A stretch of DNA of 64,000 nucleotides from Psilocybe azurescens (Eukaryota; Basidiomycota; Agaricomycetes; Agaricales; Agrocybaceae): positions 1-64,000 of the forward strand of contig JAJIRX010000650.1 of NCBI GenBank assembly GCA_023853785.1, written 5' to 3'. Below, one piece after another: positions 1 through 13,457 of the stretch (its first letter is position 1; each line of letters begins with the position of its first letter). Under the pieces are notes generated by a model that was given only the letters and a program-made list of their open reading frames with translations, made no database searches and was not told the DNA's origin. The translations under genes and the position numbers were made by a program.

Positions 1-1939
1 GCGCTTGGATCGTATCGCGTCAATTGTACAATTAGCATTATCACCTTTTCCTCGCGCTTCTCAATAACATCAAAATCTCTCAATTTCGCCTTTACGGGAT
101 GGTATTGTTTTGATATCTTCACTTTCACTCCGCACCATGGATGTCGATATGTTCTGGGTGGAAGGGGTCCAGATTCGGGCTCGCGTCTGTAGTGGAACAC
201 AGCAGGTTCTTCTGTGATCTCCAGGAAATTAGCGAGAGCCTCGAAAGACTATCACAGAGAGTTTGTTAGCAAACTTGCGTTGTGACGAAGATTTGGGGTG
301 GTACAATATACGCACTTGATAGCATCGTCACCGTCCTTAAGATATTGAGGTATTTCGCCCTCTATCTTCTTGCTCACAATAGATACTTGATCGTCTTCAA
401 TTTGAACCACCCAACCTGCTCTTTCCGGAATGCAGTCCGCCGCGTACGCAAACATATTGCCCGACATTGATCTCTTTTCTCAAGTCTTCCCATGATACAC
501 GCAATGTTAGGCGGTATTCTTGGTTATGTCCAGCGGGTCCATCGTGCGCCCATATCTGCTCGACTTCCGCATAGAGAGTATCCAGTGCCTTCAAGATGGC
601 AGGGGTAAACGTAAAAGTAGTTTCTGGCCCTTGGACACGAATAAACACCCTATCATTCTCCTTCATACTCCATTCTCGAGGGCGCGGCATGTTCGAAAGG
701 GTGATAGATGGGTGTTTGCTCATCCGAAACATGGTGTAAAAGTCATAAGGCATATCCTTCACGTCAACTGTGAATGAATGGTAGTCGAAGTCTTTGGCTA
801 GAAGGCCTTGCTCGAATTCCAACCGTCCAAAGGAGTATCGTCCGTGCTCGTGGCCCACGATGTTGTATGGGAGAAGCTGTCCGAAATAGTCAGCGTCGAA
901 GAGCTTTGCTATCGGCCTAACGGTAGACGCTTTGCTTGAGTGGGTTCCGTGATGTTGTATCCAGTCGAGGAATAAGAAGAATACGAGCACCCAAGGAGCT
1001 TTTGCGACACAATCCCAACATCTCCCTTGTAAAGGCCTTTCTTGACGAGTACCCAACTTCCGACCTCAGCGATTTCGTGTGCATCCCTCATCCGAAACAG
1101 TCCCGCATACTCCGAAGAATCAACCAATCGACTTTTGATGCCCAACCTGTTGCGCAGTATACCGGTGTAAGAAGAAGAAGCTTGATGAGGCGTTCGTTCA
1201 TCATGCATTCGATATAGATGCAGCCGCGCGTACGGAACCTTGAGTGAAGGCTGAACGGACTTGATGATGCTCCGTAACAGTGCTTAGCAGAGAGACTACA
1301 GCTAGATCTTCAACCCCGAACTGTAAGGTGTCGGTCAGTAAATTCAGAGAGTCCCAAGCGTGAATAACAATGTGCGCACGACATTCAACGCGCCACAGAG
1401 GATAATCCCCCTCCCTAGGAATATAGACTAAAGCTCTGTCAAGGGTTGTCTCCGGTACATCATCAGCAGTGTATCTTCTATGACCAGAGGCGTTCCTTCT
1501 TGCATCAATGCGTGATATAAGACGTTCCAAGGCGTCCTCGCTGTGGTGATGGACTGAGAAATTGGCCGGTAAATCGGAATGTTCGTTGTCCAAGGCTACC
1601 GTCGTCAATGAACGCATCTAGGTGTGGCTGTCAATACTGGTGCGAGAGTTATGAGGTTCAAGAACAAGAAAAGATTACCTTCCCTGTCGTTCTGTTGCTT
1701 CATCCTCCTCGTCGGAAATCCCTTCTTCGTCCACCTGAGCTTCCATGTCCAGAAACTGACGCACTCTTGAATCTATCTTCGGCCAAGATGTAAGTACGGA
1801 AAGTTCGATATAAGAAGACATAACATACATTCTTCATCTCGTATTCTAAGAAATATATGTGTTCACGTTCAGACTTTACTGTATCTACACTGACTTTCGT
1901 GTTATAATTGCACTGGGTCAGGGTCAGCGTAGGATACAA
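1..1939 (-). pseudogene. Spt5-like KOW/NGN protein, degenerate, cut by the left edge
   Basis: Minus-strand frames fall in the order expected of an Spt5/NusG-type elongation factor. First comes an acidic N-terminal piece (RQFLDMEAQVDEEGISDEE, about 1790-1690). Next is an NGN-like stretch with DYPLWRVECR (ORF 1617-1201). A KOW motif (GSWVLVKKGLYKGDVGIV) lies at about 1065-1015, and a second KOW-like GQYVCVRGGLHSGK at about 475-430. Further pieces continue to base 1, where PWCGVKVKI resembles a late KOW repeat. A plausible intron with donor GTATGT precedes the acidic exon. The pieces lie in different frames: near 1015-960 and again near 415 the frame changes without a convincing intron. I therefore read it as a pseudogene or an error-damaged copy. 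Agaric genomes carry expanded Spt5-like families (family knowledge). The true Spt5 is essential and this is unlikely to be it. Confidence 0.65.
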
Positions 1940-3180
1940 CGGTACAAAACTACACTTTAAAAACTCTCATTCCGCTCTCTGTAGCGTTTACCACTCGATT
2001 CATCACATTATTCAATTTTTCATGACATATAAAGTATCTACTGCTTTCTAAACTTACCTGTTGACGTGTTTATAGCGTCGAACCTAGGAGGACAGTATGG
2101 TCAGTGTGAAGAAGGAAAGCGTGAGAATAAGTTGAACAGGTCCGTATGTACCCCAAAATTCCAAGCCGCTCAAGCCGAACAGTCGCGCGATGATTTTATC
2201 CGGCAGCGGCATGAAAATTTCAGCATGCTATCACGGCGCTATTGACGCTTTCACACGCTTTCTCTTTCTCTCCCTTGCCACCACATTGACAAGCGAGGTG
2301 CTGCAGTAAGCCAGATATTGAGTAGAATTGATTATGATAAGTGTGCTACAGTAAATCGTTATACGTGTCCAGTAGTTTACAACAAATTAAGGGGTGGAAC
2401 AGTAAAGAATCAAGGATGATCAAGGCTTGAAGAAAACCAGGTTTCTTGGAATGCGGAACCGTCGACTTTGCACCACGGTTTCCAGAAATCTAGGTACTGA
2501 TCAGTATTCATCTATGCCATTGAAAACAATAACTCACCTTTTACAGCGTAATCAACTAACTTTACATCTCCTGGAGCTAGGTTGATCAACTCGTGTCGAT
2601 GGCCTTTCCGGAAGGCTACTACGTCTCCTTTCCACTGCCCGTTTGCCCAATCCCTCAGCGATTTGTTGGAGGGGCAGCTTGTGATTCTTGACGAACAAAT
2701 GGAATCGGCTTATTTTGCCTTTTCTGTTTACAATCACCACCACCCGTCGTGTGTAGGGTTGGAGTAGTTTCCACCCATCAACAGCTCCAACCTTGGACTT
2801 CAACCGCTTCTATTGGCTAATGTGTGACCCGTTTAGTGACTGCTCGATTGGATGTACTCCCACGTATTGGGCGTGTATGAGTAATTGGACATCCTTAGCG
2901 AAGGTAAGTAAGCGGATTGTTATAGACTGCCTGGTCTCACTTTCGTAGTAGGTTTGAAAGTCTGCAATGCCGATACCATTCTTGTGACGGAGAGGATGGG
3001 AGGTAGATGCGCAAAGTTACTCAGAAAGATGCGGGTGTTTAGTGTGCTGTTTCTGGGATCCGTAATATCTCTTTAAGTGAGTCTCCTTTCTTTGTTTCGT
3101 GCCTCCATTCACAAAGCTTTTTGTCGCGCACAAAGACCCTATCTAAATGTCCATAAATTACTGAAAATCCTCAAAACGAG
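1940..3180. other. No supportable gene
   Basis: Only short open frames are present. A minus-strand piece at about 2700-2545 reads as a basic, lysine-rich peptide ending in a donor-like GTGAGT. It could be an exon of something unrecognised. I see no repeat structure. Confidence 0.4.
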
Positions 3181-3189
3181 AAGCGCCAG

Positions 3190-5990
3190 CACGATCAATA
3201 GTCTGCATTCAAGAGATCCAGGCGGCAAATACCACGATTGAAGGTCTCAACCAGCTCTTAAATCCATCAGAACACATCACCGGCGCACCGAACCAGCTTG
3301 CGCAACTCAACGACCAGATTACTGCAGCTGGCAACGAGATTCAAGCACTTCGTCAGTCTTTTGGTAATGAAAAGCGCGTTAGTAGCCGAAGGCAAGCAAC
3401 GGATCATCAGCCTACAAAATGAAATGAGCGACACCGGAACCGGGCAGCAAGCGACAGTGCTGAGCAAGAGAAGTTGAGACAGAAGATTAGCAGATTGAAC
3501 GATCTCAATAACGATATGTCAATGAGGAAAAAAGACTACAAGCTCAGCAAGAGCAAGCTTTGGTTTGTCTCTTCATCGATATATATCCTTCTTACCTCTA
3601 ATACACTTGTTCTGTAGAGCTGCCCAAAAAAGGAATCACGAGGTCGCAATTCAGCGAATTGAAAACCAGCTATGATACATCTTTGGTACGTTGTCAATGC
3701 CATTTAAATACAGCGAATGCAGCTCATGATCCTTCATCAGGCTAATGTGCATGCCCAGCTCGCACAACTGAAAGCTCGATTAGACAGCGGTCGAGGTCGT
3801 CAGAATGACTTGGGTCGAGTGAATCTCAACAAGTACAGATCGCGACTTCATTGCGGACCGCTCTCGAGCAAGAACAAGAAAAATAAGGTAGGTCTATGCA
3901 CTGTTTGATGGTGCTTCAGATTTGGCTGATGATGTACTTAAAGATTTTGGAAGAACGCATTGCGAACGTTATGAGACAGGAAGCGGCCAAACCGAGCGAT
4001 ACTAACGCAATTTCAACTTTGGGAAAACAACGAGGCCGCCAGACTACGACTTGTATGTTTGAAAAGTATAACATGAACTTCCAAAGACTAATCTTGCTGT
4101 TTGTCAGATGGGGCTGAATAAGCAACGGCAACTCGTTGCATTCTAGCGTGAGTTGTTGATACTTTAGAGATGTGATCGATGCTCAATGGACTCTAGATAC
4201 GGCAACGTCGGAATCCGAGTTTGCCACCCTCAAACCAACCACCACCAACACGACCCTCTATGGATGAGGATGAGGATAACGAAGACTTCACTTGACACAA
4301 CGTTCAACACCAGGTCCAGAAATTAGAGGGCATAGGATCGACCCCGTTTTCCACCAAACAATTCTGCCTCAAAACCGAACACTGCGCCACTGCTATCCGA
4401 TGATGATGAAGACATGTATCTTGAAGACATTTCCCCGGAGGATCAGGCCTCCATTCGGACGGCCTTGCGATCTCCAACTCCGGTCTCAGGAAATGAGCGG
4501 TATCGAGTTCCGGGTACCTTCCCACAATGCTATTCTTCAACTCCATCAACCTCCACAATCAGATATATGGCCACAAAGGAGTGCCGACCTCTAGGATTCC
4601 CATACTTTAAATTCTTCCATGCCGTCAACCTCGGAAGTCAACCCACCAGGTTTGTTTCGCTCAAATCAACCTGCAGCTTACAAGGCTCGACATGCCGCTC
4701 AATCTGCCTCTACAAAAGAGGCAACAACTTCCTCAGTCGCTCCTCAGCCATCTACTGCTCCGATTCCCAATCCAAGTTCCGGCTCCTCAGTTTCTTCACA
4801 TCGCAGTGGGGATCAATTACCATCCAACCCATCAAATGCTTTACCCAGTCGCGATCCTCCTGCACCACCTTCGCTGGATATAACAGAGAGGCTTCTCAAT
4901 TGCATGGAAACTGTGGCAGCTAGTGTCAATGGCTTGCGAGCCGATTTCGCAAATGATCGAACACCATTGAAAAGGAAAATGAAGCCTCTCCCATCGCCTT
5001 TCAAAGTAAAAGAGCTTCAGGGCGTCCTCGCCCCCTTGATCGTACGGATCTGACGGTATGGTCTTTTTGCTCTCTAATCCGTAAACATATTCTGATCTGG
5101 GTCATGATTGGTAGGACTCGGTTCGAGCCTTTTACGCGAATGTTTAAGTCTTCCACCAGACCATCAAGACAGAAAAATTTTCTTTGATATTGCCGAATCC
5201 CATCTCGCTGATCATTTAGAAGTGGAGCAATTTGAAAATAGTGAACGCGAGCCTCCAGAAATGAAACCTTTCCAACTTTATTTCGAGAGGCCAAAGACTC
5301 TTTGGAATGCTACACATGTCCGAACTCTTTGCCGCGCGCACTGGTTAGACGTAAATCAGATTTACAAGGACGAGAGGAAGAAATTGCCGAGTGCTTTATT
5401 GCTCGTATCATTACCCTAAAGGACCATATGGCTCATTCCATGAAGAGGCCGGACGAGACTGCGGAAGAGTGCGAGCGTTTAGCTAACAATTTGAAGCGCG
5501 AACAGGCGTCGAAACGGGGTCGTGCTCGTCAGACAAAGGTAATTATACAACCACTCGCGCCTTCGTTTAATCGTCCTTCTTTCCCAGCTTTTCCAAACGC
5601 GTTTAAACAGTTGCCTATTAGCCGGCAAGAACCGACACGCAGAGGCGATTGACACACTTAGTGAAGATGGGATGAGCTCTGATGAGTCCGACGGTCCAGG
5701 TGTCAAAAGAGTCAAGTTGTTGTCTTGGCGTAATCGCGCCTCTTAAACACGGTAACCACTGCAGACGGCTGTTTACCAAAGCAGAATGTCTATGGCGGAA
5801 GGCGACCGGGACCCCAACCCGATATGCACCTTCAACCAGCGCAGTGTCAACCTGTCAGTACCAGGTCCGCCGAAGAACTGGCCTTCCAATTATTATCATC
5901 CAATTTGGTTTCGAGATTCAGAAAACAGACCTTGAACTAAAGTTGCTGGAGCAGCGGGCCCCAAAGCCTTTTTCCTGGGGAGCATGACGA
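3190..5990 (+). pseudogene. Degenerate member of a dispersed agaric coiled-coil gene family
   Basis: Plus-strand fragments in shifting frames appear in a consistent order. A coiled-coil stretch rich in L/Q/N comes first (about 3205-3550, e.g. LAQLNDQITAAGNEIQALRQ), followed by further heptad-like segments (3717-4050). Then come a short acidic tract (MDEDEDNEDFT, about 4262-4295) and a Ser/Pro-rich linker (4619-4870). A conserved block with RPKTLWNATHVRTLC spans about 5110-5415. A helical block rich in K/R/E follows (5430-5540), and then an acidic segment MSSDESDGPGVKRVKLL (about 5670-5720). The tail resembles the GLPxNFYD-type ending I recall for this multi-copy Agaricomycete family of unknown function. 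Stops and frameshifts separate all blocks, so this copy is dead or badly sequenced. Confidence 0.5.
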
Positions 5991-7225
5991 AATCGATCCA
6001 AACATTCATCACTGATACACGACCTTCTGACTCTATCAACTTGTTACACATCATTCTGCGTATATCGCAGTGACTCGTAAAGTACAGCATATTTTTAATA
6101 AATCTCTTATGATATCGTAAACAAATTTCTCTGCGCTTTGCAAAATCTTGTCTTTTTTAATATTTTCCATCATCATTGGCATTTCTCCGGTGGCAAAACA
6201 GCCCATGCTCCGTCATTTCAGAGCGTGATCGGTCTTGCGAAACAAGTGAGTAAATCGCGTGCGACGCGACTCCTGCACACCCATGAATTTGCTGCGGGAC
6301 CGTCCTGCCCAGAAAGTATGGTAAATCGAAGAGTTCGAAGGCTCCAGTGGTCGCAAAACATTACCGGTCCATCGAGTTCGATTCATGAGCCGTGGTCATA
6401 GTTGCAACAAAAAGAGAATTCGATATGTGATGGCAAATAAACACTCCTACAACCTACATGAGACAATTAAAAGCGCGGGGGGGCTCAATCTGTCCCCTGG
6501 CTACCTGTCGTCAGTTGAGTCCGGCGAGGGTGACAGAGGCAGGGACATCAGTGGCCTTTTCAACCTTAGTCTTGCTGGGGCTGAGAGTGATCTCGACGTA
6601 GTAGGGCTCGCCCTGGTAAGGGTTAATGCGACCGTGGCACGGTATGTGCGGCGGCGGGTTTCATCGAGGGTTGAGGAAAGACTTCTCGGGCCAGCGACCT
6701 GAACAGGCAAAGGAGGATTTAAGTACAAGTTGATACGGAAAGACTCTGGCTTGCCCGTCCAACACCAGCAAACCTGCGGAAATGTATCACGTGGTTGTGA
6801 TCTTTAGGTTCCCAAGGTAGGCGCAAGCCTTGGTCAACTTAATATCTACAAATTTTTTCAATTATGCATATTCAACCGAATATCATGTCTTCCATGCCAG
6901 AAAAGGCAGCGGCTACTTCATGCATGTCCTTCATTCAGAGAGACATTGTCAATCTGTCATTGTTTCTGGAATCTCCCTTCCAAAAATGATTTCTACTATG
7001 ACATTGCCAGAATGCAGAGTAAAACTAAACAATTATGTAAACCAATGTAGAGATATTTGACTAAGAATGTTCATGCCCCTCCTCCTTGATAAATCCACTT
7101 TCTTTCATCTTCGCAATTATAAACGCAAAAAACTAAGAAACAAAGTGAAGACGTCAGAAATGGACCTATAAGAAAATTAAAGAAGATCTCACGGTGAAAG
7201 CATATGGTGATCCCAGGTGGGGTAT
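5991..7225. other. No supportable gene
   Basis: Short open frames only. The stretch at 6470-6720 is GC-richer and open on both strands, but neither translation looks like a protein family I know. No tandem or inverted repeat is evident. Confidence 0.4.
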
Positions 7226-7226
7226 G

Positions 7227-8700
7227 TCACAAGGGCAACAAAAGAAAAAACAGAGGGCTATGGGTCCTCACGTAGCTGGAGAGTGTGGTTCCAGAACGAC
7301 TCTCATCGTTATTGCCGGTTGTCAAAGCCACGGCCCGTTTCTCCCGTAGGTAGATAGACCTATTGGAGGATGCTGCAATGAGCACTTTTCGACTTTCCGC
7401 CCAAGTGACTGTAACAGCTTGGGTCATATGTGTTTCTGATGTCCAAGACATAAGTTCGAAAAATGTTCAGGGCGATGGAATAAACCAACCTTTATCACTA
7501 GAAGTAAGTGTTTGAAGAATATAATTGTTGGCTACATCAAAGATGTAGACTTTATTGGTGTGACTTCCACAAATTGATAGTTTCAATCCTTCAGTGAATT
7601 TGCATTATTTGATGAAGTAGTGGAGCGTGGTTGTGGAGTCTCCTACGGCAAGAGACTGAATGGGTGACATATCCGGGAGGCTGGTAGACATCAAAATTTC
7701 TGTTGTTCAGGTTGTTGATGATCACGGCTGTTTGATCACTCGACAAAAGCAATGGATCCGCTATGTAATTTATCAGCCATATGTAATGAGAGTGTGATGT
7801 GAAATACATACATCCCTGCTAGCTAGTTCTTTGCTCCATAATATGTTGCTATTGGTGGCATCTCGACAATGACTAAGGCATTCATTAGCATTGTTAAATG
7901 ATTGAGGGTACATAACATATGCAATGCCGTCTTCTAATCCAAAAGACAAGAGATTCTGGCTCCTGGTGCTGTAGAAGATTACAGATGTGGGAATACCTGG
8001 TCGATTGCTAGGAGCTTCCCAGATGAGTCTCACCAAACCTGCTGAGGGCTCTTGGATAAGTCTTGGGAACAAGTGATACAAAGGATATATCTCACCGGCA
8101 GCTTTGATGTGGTACATCTTTACAGCACCTGAATGGCTGGAAGCTACCAGTCTGCCATTGATCTTGTCAAAGCGCCACGTTCTCCACTGTATCATTTGGG
8201 GTGAAAAGTTGTGTCATGGTCCCGATTCTGCAAATGGCTTTGAAAATGGTAAGAACAGAAAAACATTGCATTGACTGCTTGACCAACCTTGACAGACCAA
8301 GAGTCCATGATAAAGATACTTAGACTGCCTACAACAGATCCTACACACAGCACCGTTATGGCTTCCCTCGCAGGCAACTCAGCATATGCCCAGGCAAGGC
8401 AGGTAACTTGGCCCCAGCCTTTATTTTCCAAGACCTGTTCTGTTTGGAATGTTTCTGTGTTCCAAACAAATACCTTGTTGCTGTCACCTAAATTCTCATT
8501 TTAGCTAGATTATACCAAGTCAAAACATGGCTGAACATACTGGCAGCGAGCAAGAATTTTGCATTATTGGAAAAGAGTAAATGGTCAATATGTTCCACCC
8601 CCAGGTTCTTGAGCTCCTTTCGCGAGGGAAAAATGAAGCATTCTAAGTCAAAGGTTAGCACAAATGTCATCTCCTCGAAGGTGTGTACTCGCCAGATTCA
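7227..8700 (-). pseudogene. WD40-repeat protein, degenerate
   Basis: Consecutive minus-strand frames give beta-propeller blades. IWRVHTFEEM with a following blade lies at 8690-8500. A blade with GQVTCLAWAYAELPAREAIT and a GS-rich turn lies at 8431-8200. A segment with SVIFYSTRSQNLLSFGLEDG lies at 8195-7880. LSICGSHTNKVYIFDVANNY is at about 7590-7510 and an ending with VTVTWAESRKVLIAASSN at 7451-7330. The pattern GQVTCxxW...GxxxGxLxxF is typical of an abundant agaric WD40 family of unknown role. An in-frame stop sits just upstream of the first blade, and frames change several times beyond the plausible introns (e.g. at about 7790 and 7600). Confidence 0.6.
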
Positions 8701-9640
8701 TATCTTAGAAGTTAAACAGGGAAATTGGCCTTGAAGTCGAGGTTGGTGAGTTTGATGTGAAAAGTGGGATGAGGGTGCTCTTAATCCAACATCGTTTATC
8801 TATAGTGAGCCAAGTATAAGCAAGTTCACATTGTGTCATTTTTGTCAGCTCACCTTTGGCATTGGATCACCAGTGCACCACGACCAAGCCACTTCAAATT
8901 TTGTCTCCTTTGTCAAGTCTCCTTTGATGCTTGATCGCCGGTACTTTCTCTCTTTACTATTCAAACACAATCATCACCTATATATGGTTTCCTTTGTCCA
9001 GTTTCCTTTGATACTGGATTGTGGTGCACCATATTTCAATAAATCTCTATACAACTTTGGCTTTTGTCACCCTTATTTTCTTTCATGATGCAGAAGGTAA
9101 TTTTCGTCAAAAGTAATATATGATGCTATCTTATGGAGTATCTACTTGTGTCTTGAATTGCGACAGTGATTTCATAGTGTACTGTTGGTGTGTTGTCGAA
9201 GAGGAAAGGAAACCGTGTGAATAAGCCTTGGGTGGCCTTTTGTGGTGGGCGGATTTTCATGCTGCTAATGCCATCTTGCTGATTGCGGCATTGAAATCTG
9301 CTCTGTATAAGAAAGTGAGCAATCAAAATTAAGGTCCCTTTCTGACCTTCCCTTTTCTCCGTGTTACAAAGGAATCTGAAAGGGCATTGTTCAAGTTCCA
9401 GGCATGAGTGATATTTGGGTGTATGAAAGCAAGTTGAAAGCAAGGGTTTATTCCAGCTGCAGATGAAAAATGGACTTTGAAAGCAAGCTATGCGAGTTCT
9501 TCCAATACCGTACCCAATATATTGCCATCTCTTTGCCTCACTCAGTGCATACATAAGAAAACTTAAATCTCATTTACTACCCAATTTATCCTTACCTTTT
9601 CTTTTTTCAATCTTAACTTAACAACTGCGATATTGCATAT
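8701..9640. other. No gene; short imperfect direct repeat
   Basis: About 8880-8950 and 8990-9035 share CTCCTTTG(A/T)...CTTGATCG/CTGGATTG-type sequence and the word GTGCACCA, so a short segment was duplicated. The minus-strand open frame 9554-9126 has no family signature I recognise. Confidence 0.35.
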
Positions 9641-9642
9641 CT

Positions 9643-10435
9643 GTGGAATCCTTCATTAATGCCTATTTGCGTATCACATTGCCTGTTCCTGGTGGAGCTT
9701 CCCTGGTGGAACCCTCTGTTATGTCAGAAGTACCTGGATCATACTTCACATATCCCCACCCTCAAGTCACATCTCACATCAATTTCTTGCTGATATTTCG
9801 CCCTCCTCCAGCTGTTCCTAAGGTAGGAATGCGGATTAACTGGGACTTGCGAAGTCCTACCTCTAGTCCATCTTCCATAGCAAGCCCATTAGCCACTGAT
9901 CCGTCAACACCACCTCCATCTAACCCACCCACTGCAGGACCATCCACTTTGCCCACAGCCAGACCATTGAGTGCACGAGCTGGTCCTTCAAGAGTGGTCA
10001 TAATCTCCAAGCCCATAGGGGAACCTGGTTGCCCAGGCTCTGGTGGATTTAATTTGGAAGACATCCTCCAGAATACTTACAACTGGACTAAGAAGGATGT
10101 GGAAACATTGTTGGTGAGAGTTTACTCCTATGTTAGCAGATATCTGTTCTTAATATCTTACTCTATCTTGCAGGCTTATATCCACAGGGAAGCCACCAGG
10201 ACACTTCAACTTAATGCTAGTTATTGCTCACAGAACCAGAAACTTATAAATAAGATCTGTGAGATGGTGTGTGATCTATTTTCACTTTAACTATGTGTAT
10301 TGACTTTGCACAGGCCATGGGCTGACCACTGGCCTGTATTGACCAGAGCAGAATTTTATGCTGATAAAGCCGAGGAGGTGCTTTTCAAAAAGCGACAGCA
10401 TAGAAATTGTTGTCGCATATCAAAGGCGCTGCTGT
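9643..10435 (+). CDS. Hypothetical protein with GxPGxPGxGG motif (agaric family)
   Basis: Three exons read through cleanly. Exon 1 is 9643-10113. Intron 10114-10173 (GTGAGA...TTGCAG) is followed by exon 2, 10174-10268. Intron 10269-10313 (GTGTGATC...GCACAG) is followed by an exon to the stop near 10435. With these junctions the C-terminus contains PWADHWPVLTRAEF, matching the aromatic 'xxWPV' block that I recall ending the N-terminal domain of this family. The hallmark is ISKPIGEPGCPGSGGFNLED at about 9995-10065, preceded by a Pro/Ser/Thr-rich disordered region. The protein is short for the family, so it is probably a truncated copy. Function unknown. The first methionine is taken because the preceding sequence is AT-rich, but an upstream exon is possible. 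Confidence 0.5.
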
Positions 10436-11225
10436 GACAATGTAATGCTTTCCTCTTCTTTCCAACCTTCTAGCACCCAGTTTGTGCTTCAGCCTGCCAA
10501 GTTCTGCTCAACTGTAGCTCACATTTTCACCTATCTTGTTCAACCGCTCCTTGTATAAGCTTTCAAATCTGTAGAATAATAACAAGATATAGATAGTATA
10601 ATGTATTCCACAACAATTCCACAAATAAAAGAGGACACCATGGACAAAAGCGTTAAGCGCCAAAGATTTGGTTGTGGTGGAAATGCATAGGTAATTAATG
10701 TACTTGGGACAGCCAGGAATGATAATGAAATGTTCCTTAACCCGTTGTTGTGTCAGTTTCTTCTCTCAATTTGGATGATTTTTTGCTGATTAGTGTTTGG
10801 TAGATCCATCAACTCTGAAGGAAGACGTTGAGCACCTCCACAAAATGGTAAAGTTTCAAAATTTTATACCTAGTGGTCCTTCTCCTGTTGAAACCTCGAT
10901 CATGCATGATATAGATAGCTAAGATGACAACAGAAAAGGATGCATTCCTTGGTTCTTTGTGGCCATCCCAGATGGATGTGCTGTTGAATATGTGGTGTTG
11001 CAGCAATGTTGCCAGCACATCGGTACAGGGAGTGGGCAACTATACAGGTGTGCATATATATATTCCTAAAGCACACCGCTGAACTTGGTCAACTCCAAGT
11101 TACTCAAGCTACATTGCCTTTCTCTCTCTGACACATTTAATTCTACTGTGATCTTAGGGTTGGGCAGGTGCAACGACCTGCGTTTCTGGAGCTACATGTA
11201 TAGTCTCCAATCCATGTAAGTCTGA
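10436..11225. other. No supportable gene
   Basis: AT-rich sequence with short open frames on both strands and no recognisable domain or repeat. Confidence 0.35.
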
Positions 11226-11897
11226 TCACCATTGAATAGCTTTCATGCTACCATGGATGATAACAATTGTTTGTTTAGACTACTCTCAATGCTTGCATGG
11301 TGTCGTTTCAAGCTCATCAACCGCCATGGCCACAAAGCCAAGTTCCACCCCAATTACCACCCAATAAGCCTGCAACATCTTCTGTCCCCGCAACGTCAAT
11401 GTCTGATCCATCTCCTGCTTGCTCTGCAAGTCTCACTTCTAGGGTGACAGGAAAACTCTCACATGTCGGAATCAACATTGCTGCATTTGACTTGGTGTTT
11501 GACTTTGGATGCAACTCTGATGGTGTGCATCGCTTTCTGACCAAATGTTATTTGTGTTTCATTGGCTAAAATGAATTTGAATTGCTCACTTAAATAGAGC
11601 TGCAATGCATCACTTTGCCAACGATGACAGATTCAACACCTTCTGCCCACCTGTCATCTGGCAATTTTTTACAAACGATGTCATAACCAGCGTGATCGAC
11701 CAGACAAACTTTGCTAAATATGATGACCTCATTCAGGTTAGGGGTTTTATGTCTCTGTTTGTCTATTTATCATTTATATGCTCGATAATTAGGTGTGCTT
11801 GGCTGTGAGGGCATCCTGTTGTTGACGTCCACAACTATGCACAGTTCAAAAGCAAACTAAGTATCCTTATTTAAATCAAACTGCCAGATGGACTTCT
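11226..11897 (+). pseudogene. Possible fragment of an unrecognised P/Q-rich gene
   Basis: A Pro/Gln/Ser-rich frame (11297-11569) and a separate frame with FCPPVIWQFFTNDVITSVID (11605-11808) look coding in composition and are separated by intron-like sequence. They may belong to the 3' part of the gene at 9643 or to a separate one. A solo LTR begins at 11898. No function can be assigned. Confidence 0.25.
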
Positions 11898-12372
11898 TGT
11901 TAGAAATAGACAATAATGCACAAATCAGTAGCTATACTGATGAGTAACAATAGAGTCAAATCTCAAATGTGCAACAATGACAAGTATGAGTGAAAATAGT
12001 AAATTGCTTCTGTAGACTCCAAATCTTGTTCTAGTGTCTTTGTTTCCTCAGACATAGTAGGAATACTGGTCTTTTACATGGCTAAGTGTCTAAAAATGGC
12101 GAGGCATGACTATAGGTGTCCACAATATTGTGTCAAAACACCAAACCTATAATTATGTGACAAATTATATATCACCGGAACCATCTCAACGAGGGGATTC
12201 CGGATCAGTGATCAGAATTTGAATAACTTTACTCTACAAAAAGTTATTAACAGAACAGTGTGCAAAAACACCGAAAAGAGCGAATTCTAACTAAGTGTCA
12301 ATTTGTACAAGTCCAAATATCAAGTGTAGAACATTAGAAACAAAGTGTTTAATCACAAAAACTAACACTTCT
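11893..12372 (+). mobile_element. Solo LTR with 5-bp target duplication (copy 1)
   Basis: The LTR is 11898-12367 (470 bp), starting TGTTAGAAATAG and ending AAAAACTAACA. The TG...CA termini lie in the short inverted repeat TGTTAG/CTAACA. It is flanked by a perfect 5-bp duplication, CTTCT (11893-11897 and 12368-12372). No internal region follows, so it is a solo LTR left by LTR-LTR recombination. A nearly identical copy in opposite orientation lies at 28500-28969. The parent element is not in the window. Strand is nominal. Confidence 0.9.
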
Positions 12373-13457
12373 CACTTTCATTCACTGTAGATTGGGCTAG
12401 CCTCCCATCCTTCATCATTATCTAATTGCTCATCAAAGTTGCCATGGATCACAGAATGGACATGGGAAGCTGTTTTCAATTGATTCCAAACACCGGTAAT
12501 GTTTCTCTTTGCGTTCTTCTTTGCCTTACAAAAGTAATCAGTGATTTGTGGCTTAGGCAATAGGATTTTGTGAAAATTTTAGGGGAGGAACAGCTCGATA
12601 AAATCCCACTGAACTTTGGGATCATTCCATTCTTTGAAAAAGAAAGTGATTCTGCTATTTTTCATGATTTTACCGGTTTTTTTAAGGGTCCGACCAATAT
12701 TTTAGGGTATGCATTCCTTAATTGGCAATTTAAAGGGAACAGCTCAATAGAATGAGCTGAAAGTTGGTTGGGAAGCTCCTTAAACGGGATTCTACTGATT
12801 CCGATGGTTTTGGGGGCCATGAATAAAAGCTGATTTTTTTAGTTGAGTTTGATTGTTTGTGACTGTAATGGCACTGGGATTGGGAACGGGATGGGAAATA
12901 ACAGATATGCGCCAGTGGTGCCTGTGCACACATCCAATCTTGATGTGCATTACTGGAAGAACATGTTTATTGAGCTGGGATTTGGGGATACTGTCAAATG
13001 GAACAGTAGCACCAACCCCAGCAACATCATCCTCAGCAACATCAGCACCAGCACCAACATGAACATAAACAGCATCAGCAACGCCATCAACAACAGCAAA
13101 ACTCGACACAGCATGTCATGGAGTGCGACTGTCACAGTGTATAGATGATTTATCGTGTTCTTTTATATGATGTATTTTTAATCTATTTCCCTCTTTTTTG
13201 TATAGATTGCCTAGGTGATGAAGCACCTTAGCCTGCCGCTCACAGATGTGTATGCCATCATTTGCTCACAGCAGCTCATGGTGCTCATTCAGTCAAATGT
13301 GCGACTGCTGTATATTCTGTGCGGATAGGAAATCAAGCTGGCGAAAGAATGTGCAAGTGGCGACGAGTGCAAGCTGAAGAAAGAGGTGGTTAGGACTCTG
13401 ACTTGGCCTTATCTCTCCAAGGAAGTCCATGCTCAGAATGAAAAGTTTTTGCATTGA
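12373..13457 (+). pseudogene. Degenerate gene with Q/H-rich linker
   Basis: Plus-strand frames: CTGKTCLLSWDLGILSNGTV-like sequence at about 12950-13010, then a Gln/His-rich tract (about 13013-13100). A donor (GTATAG) at about 13140 follows, and a conserved-looking exon starts VMKHLSLPLTDVYAIICSQQ at 13216. That exon runs to a stop at 13457 with one internal stop (TAG at about 13327). The order (disordered linker, then a helical C-terminal exon) resembles a real spliced gene, but I do not recognise the family. It precedes the small gene at 13689, which is convergent with it. Confidence 0.3.
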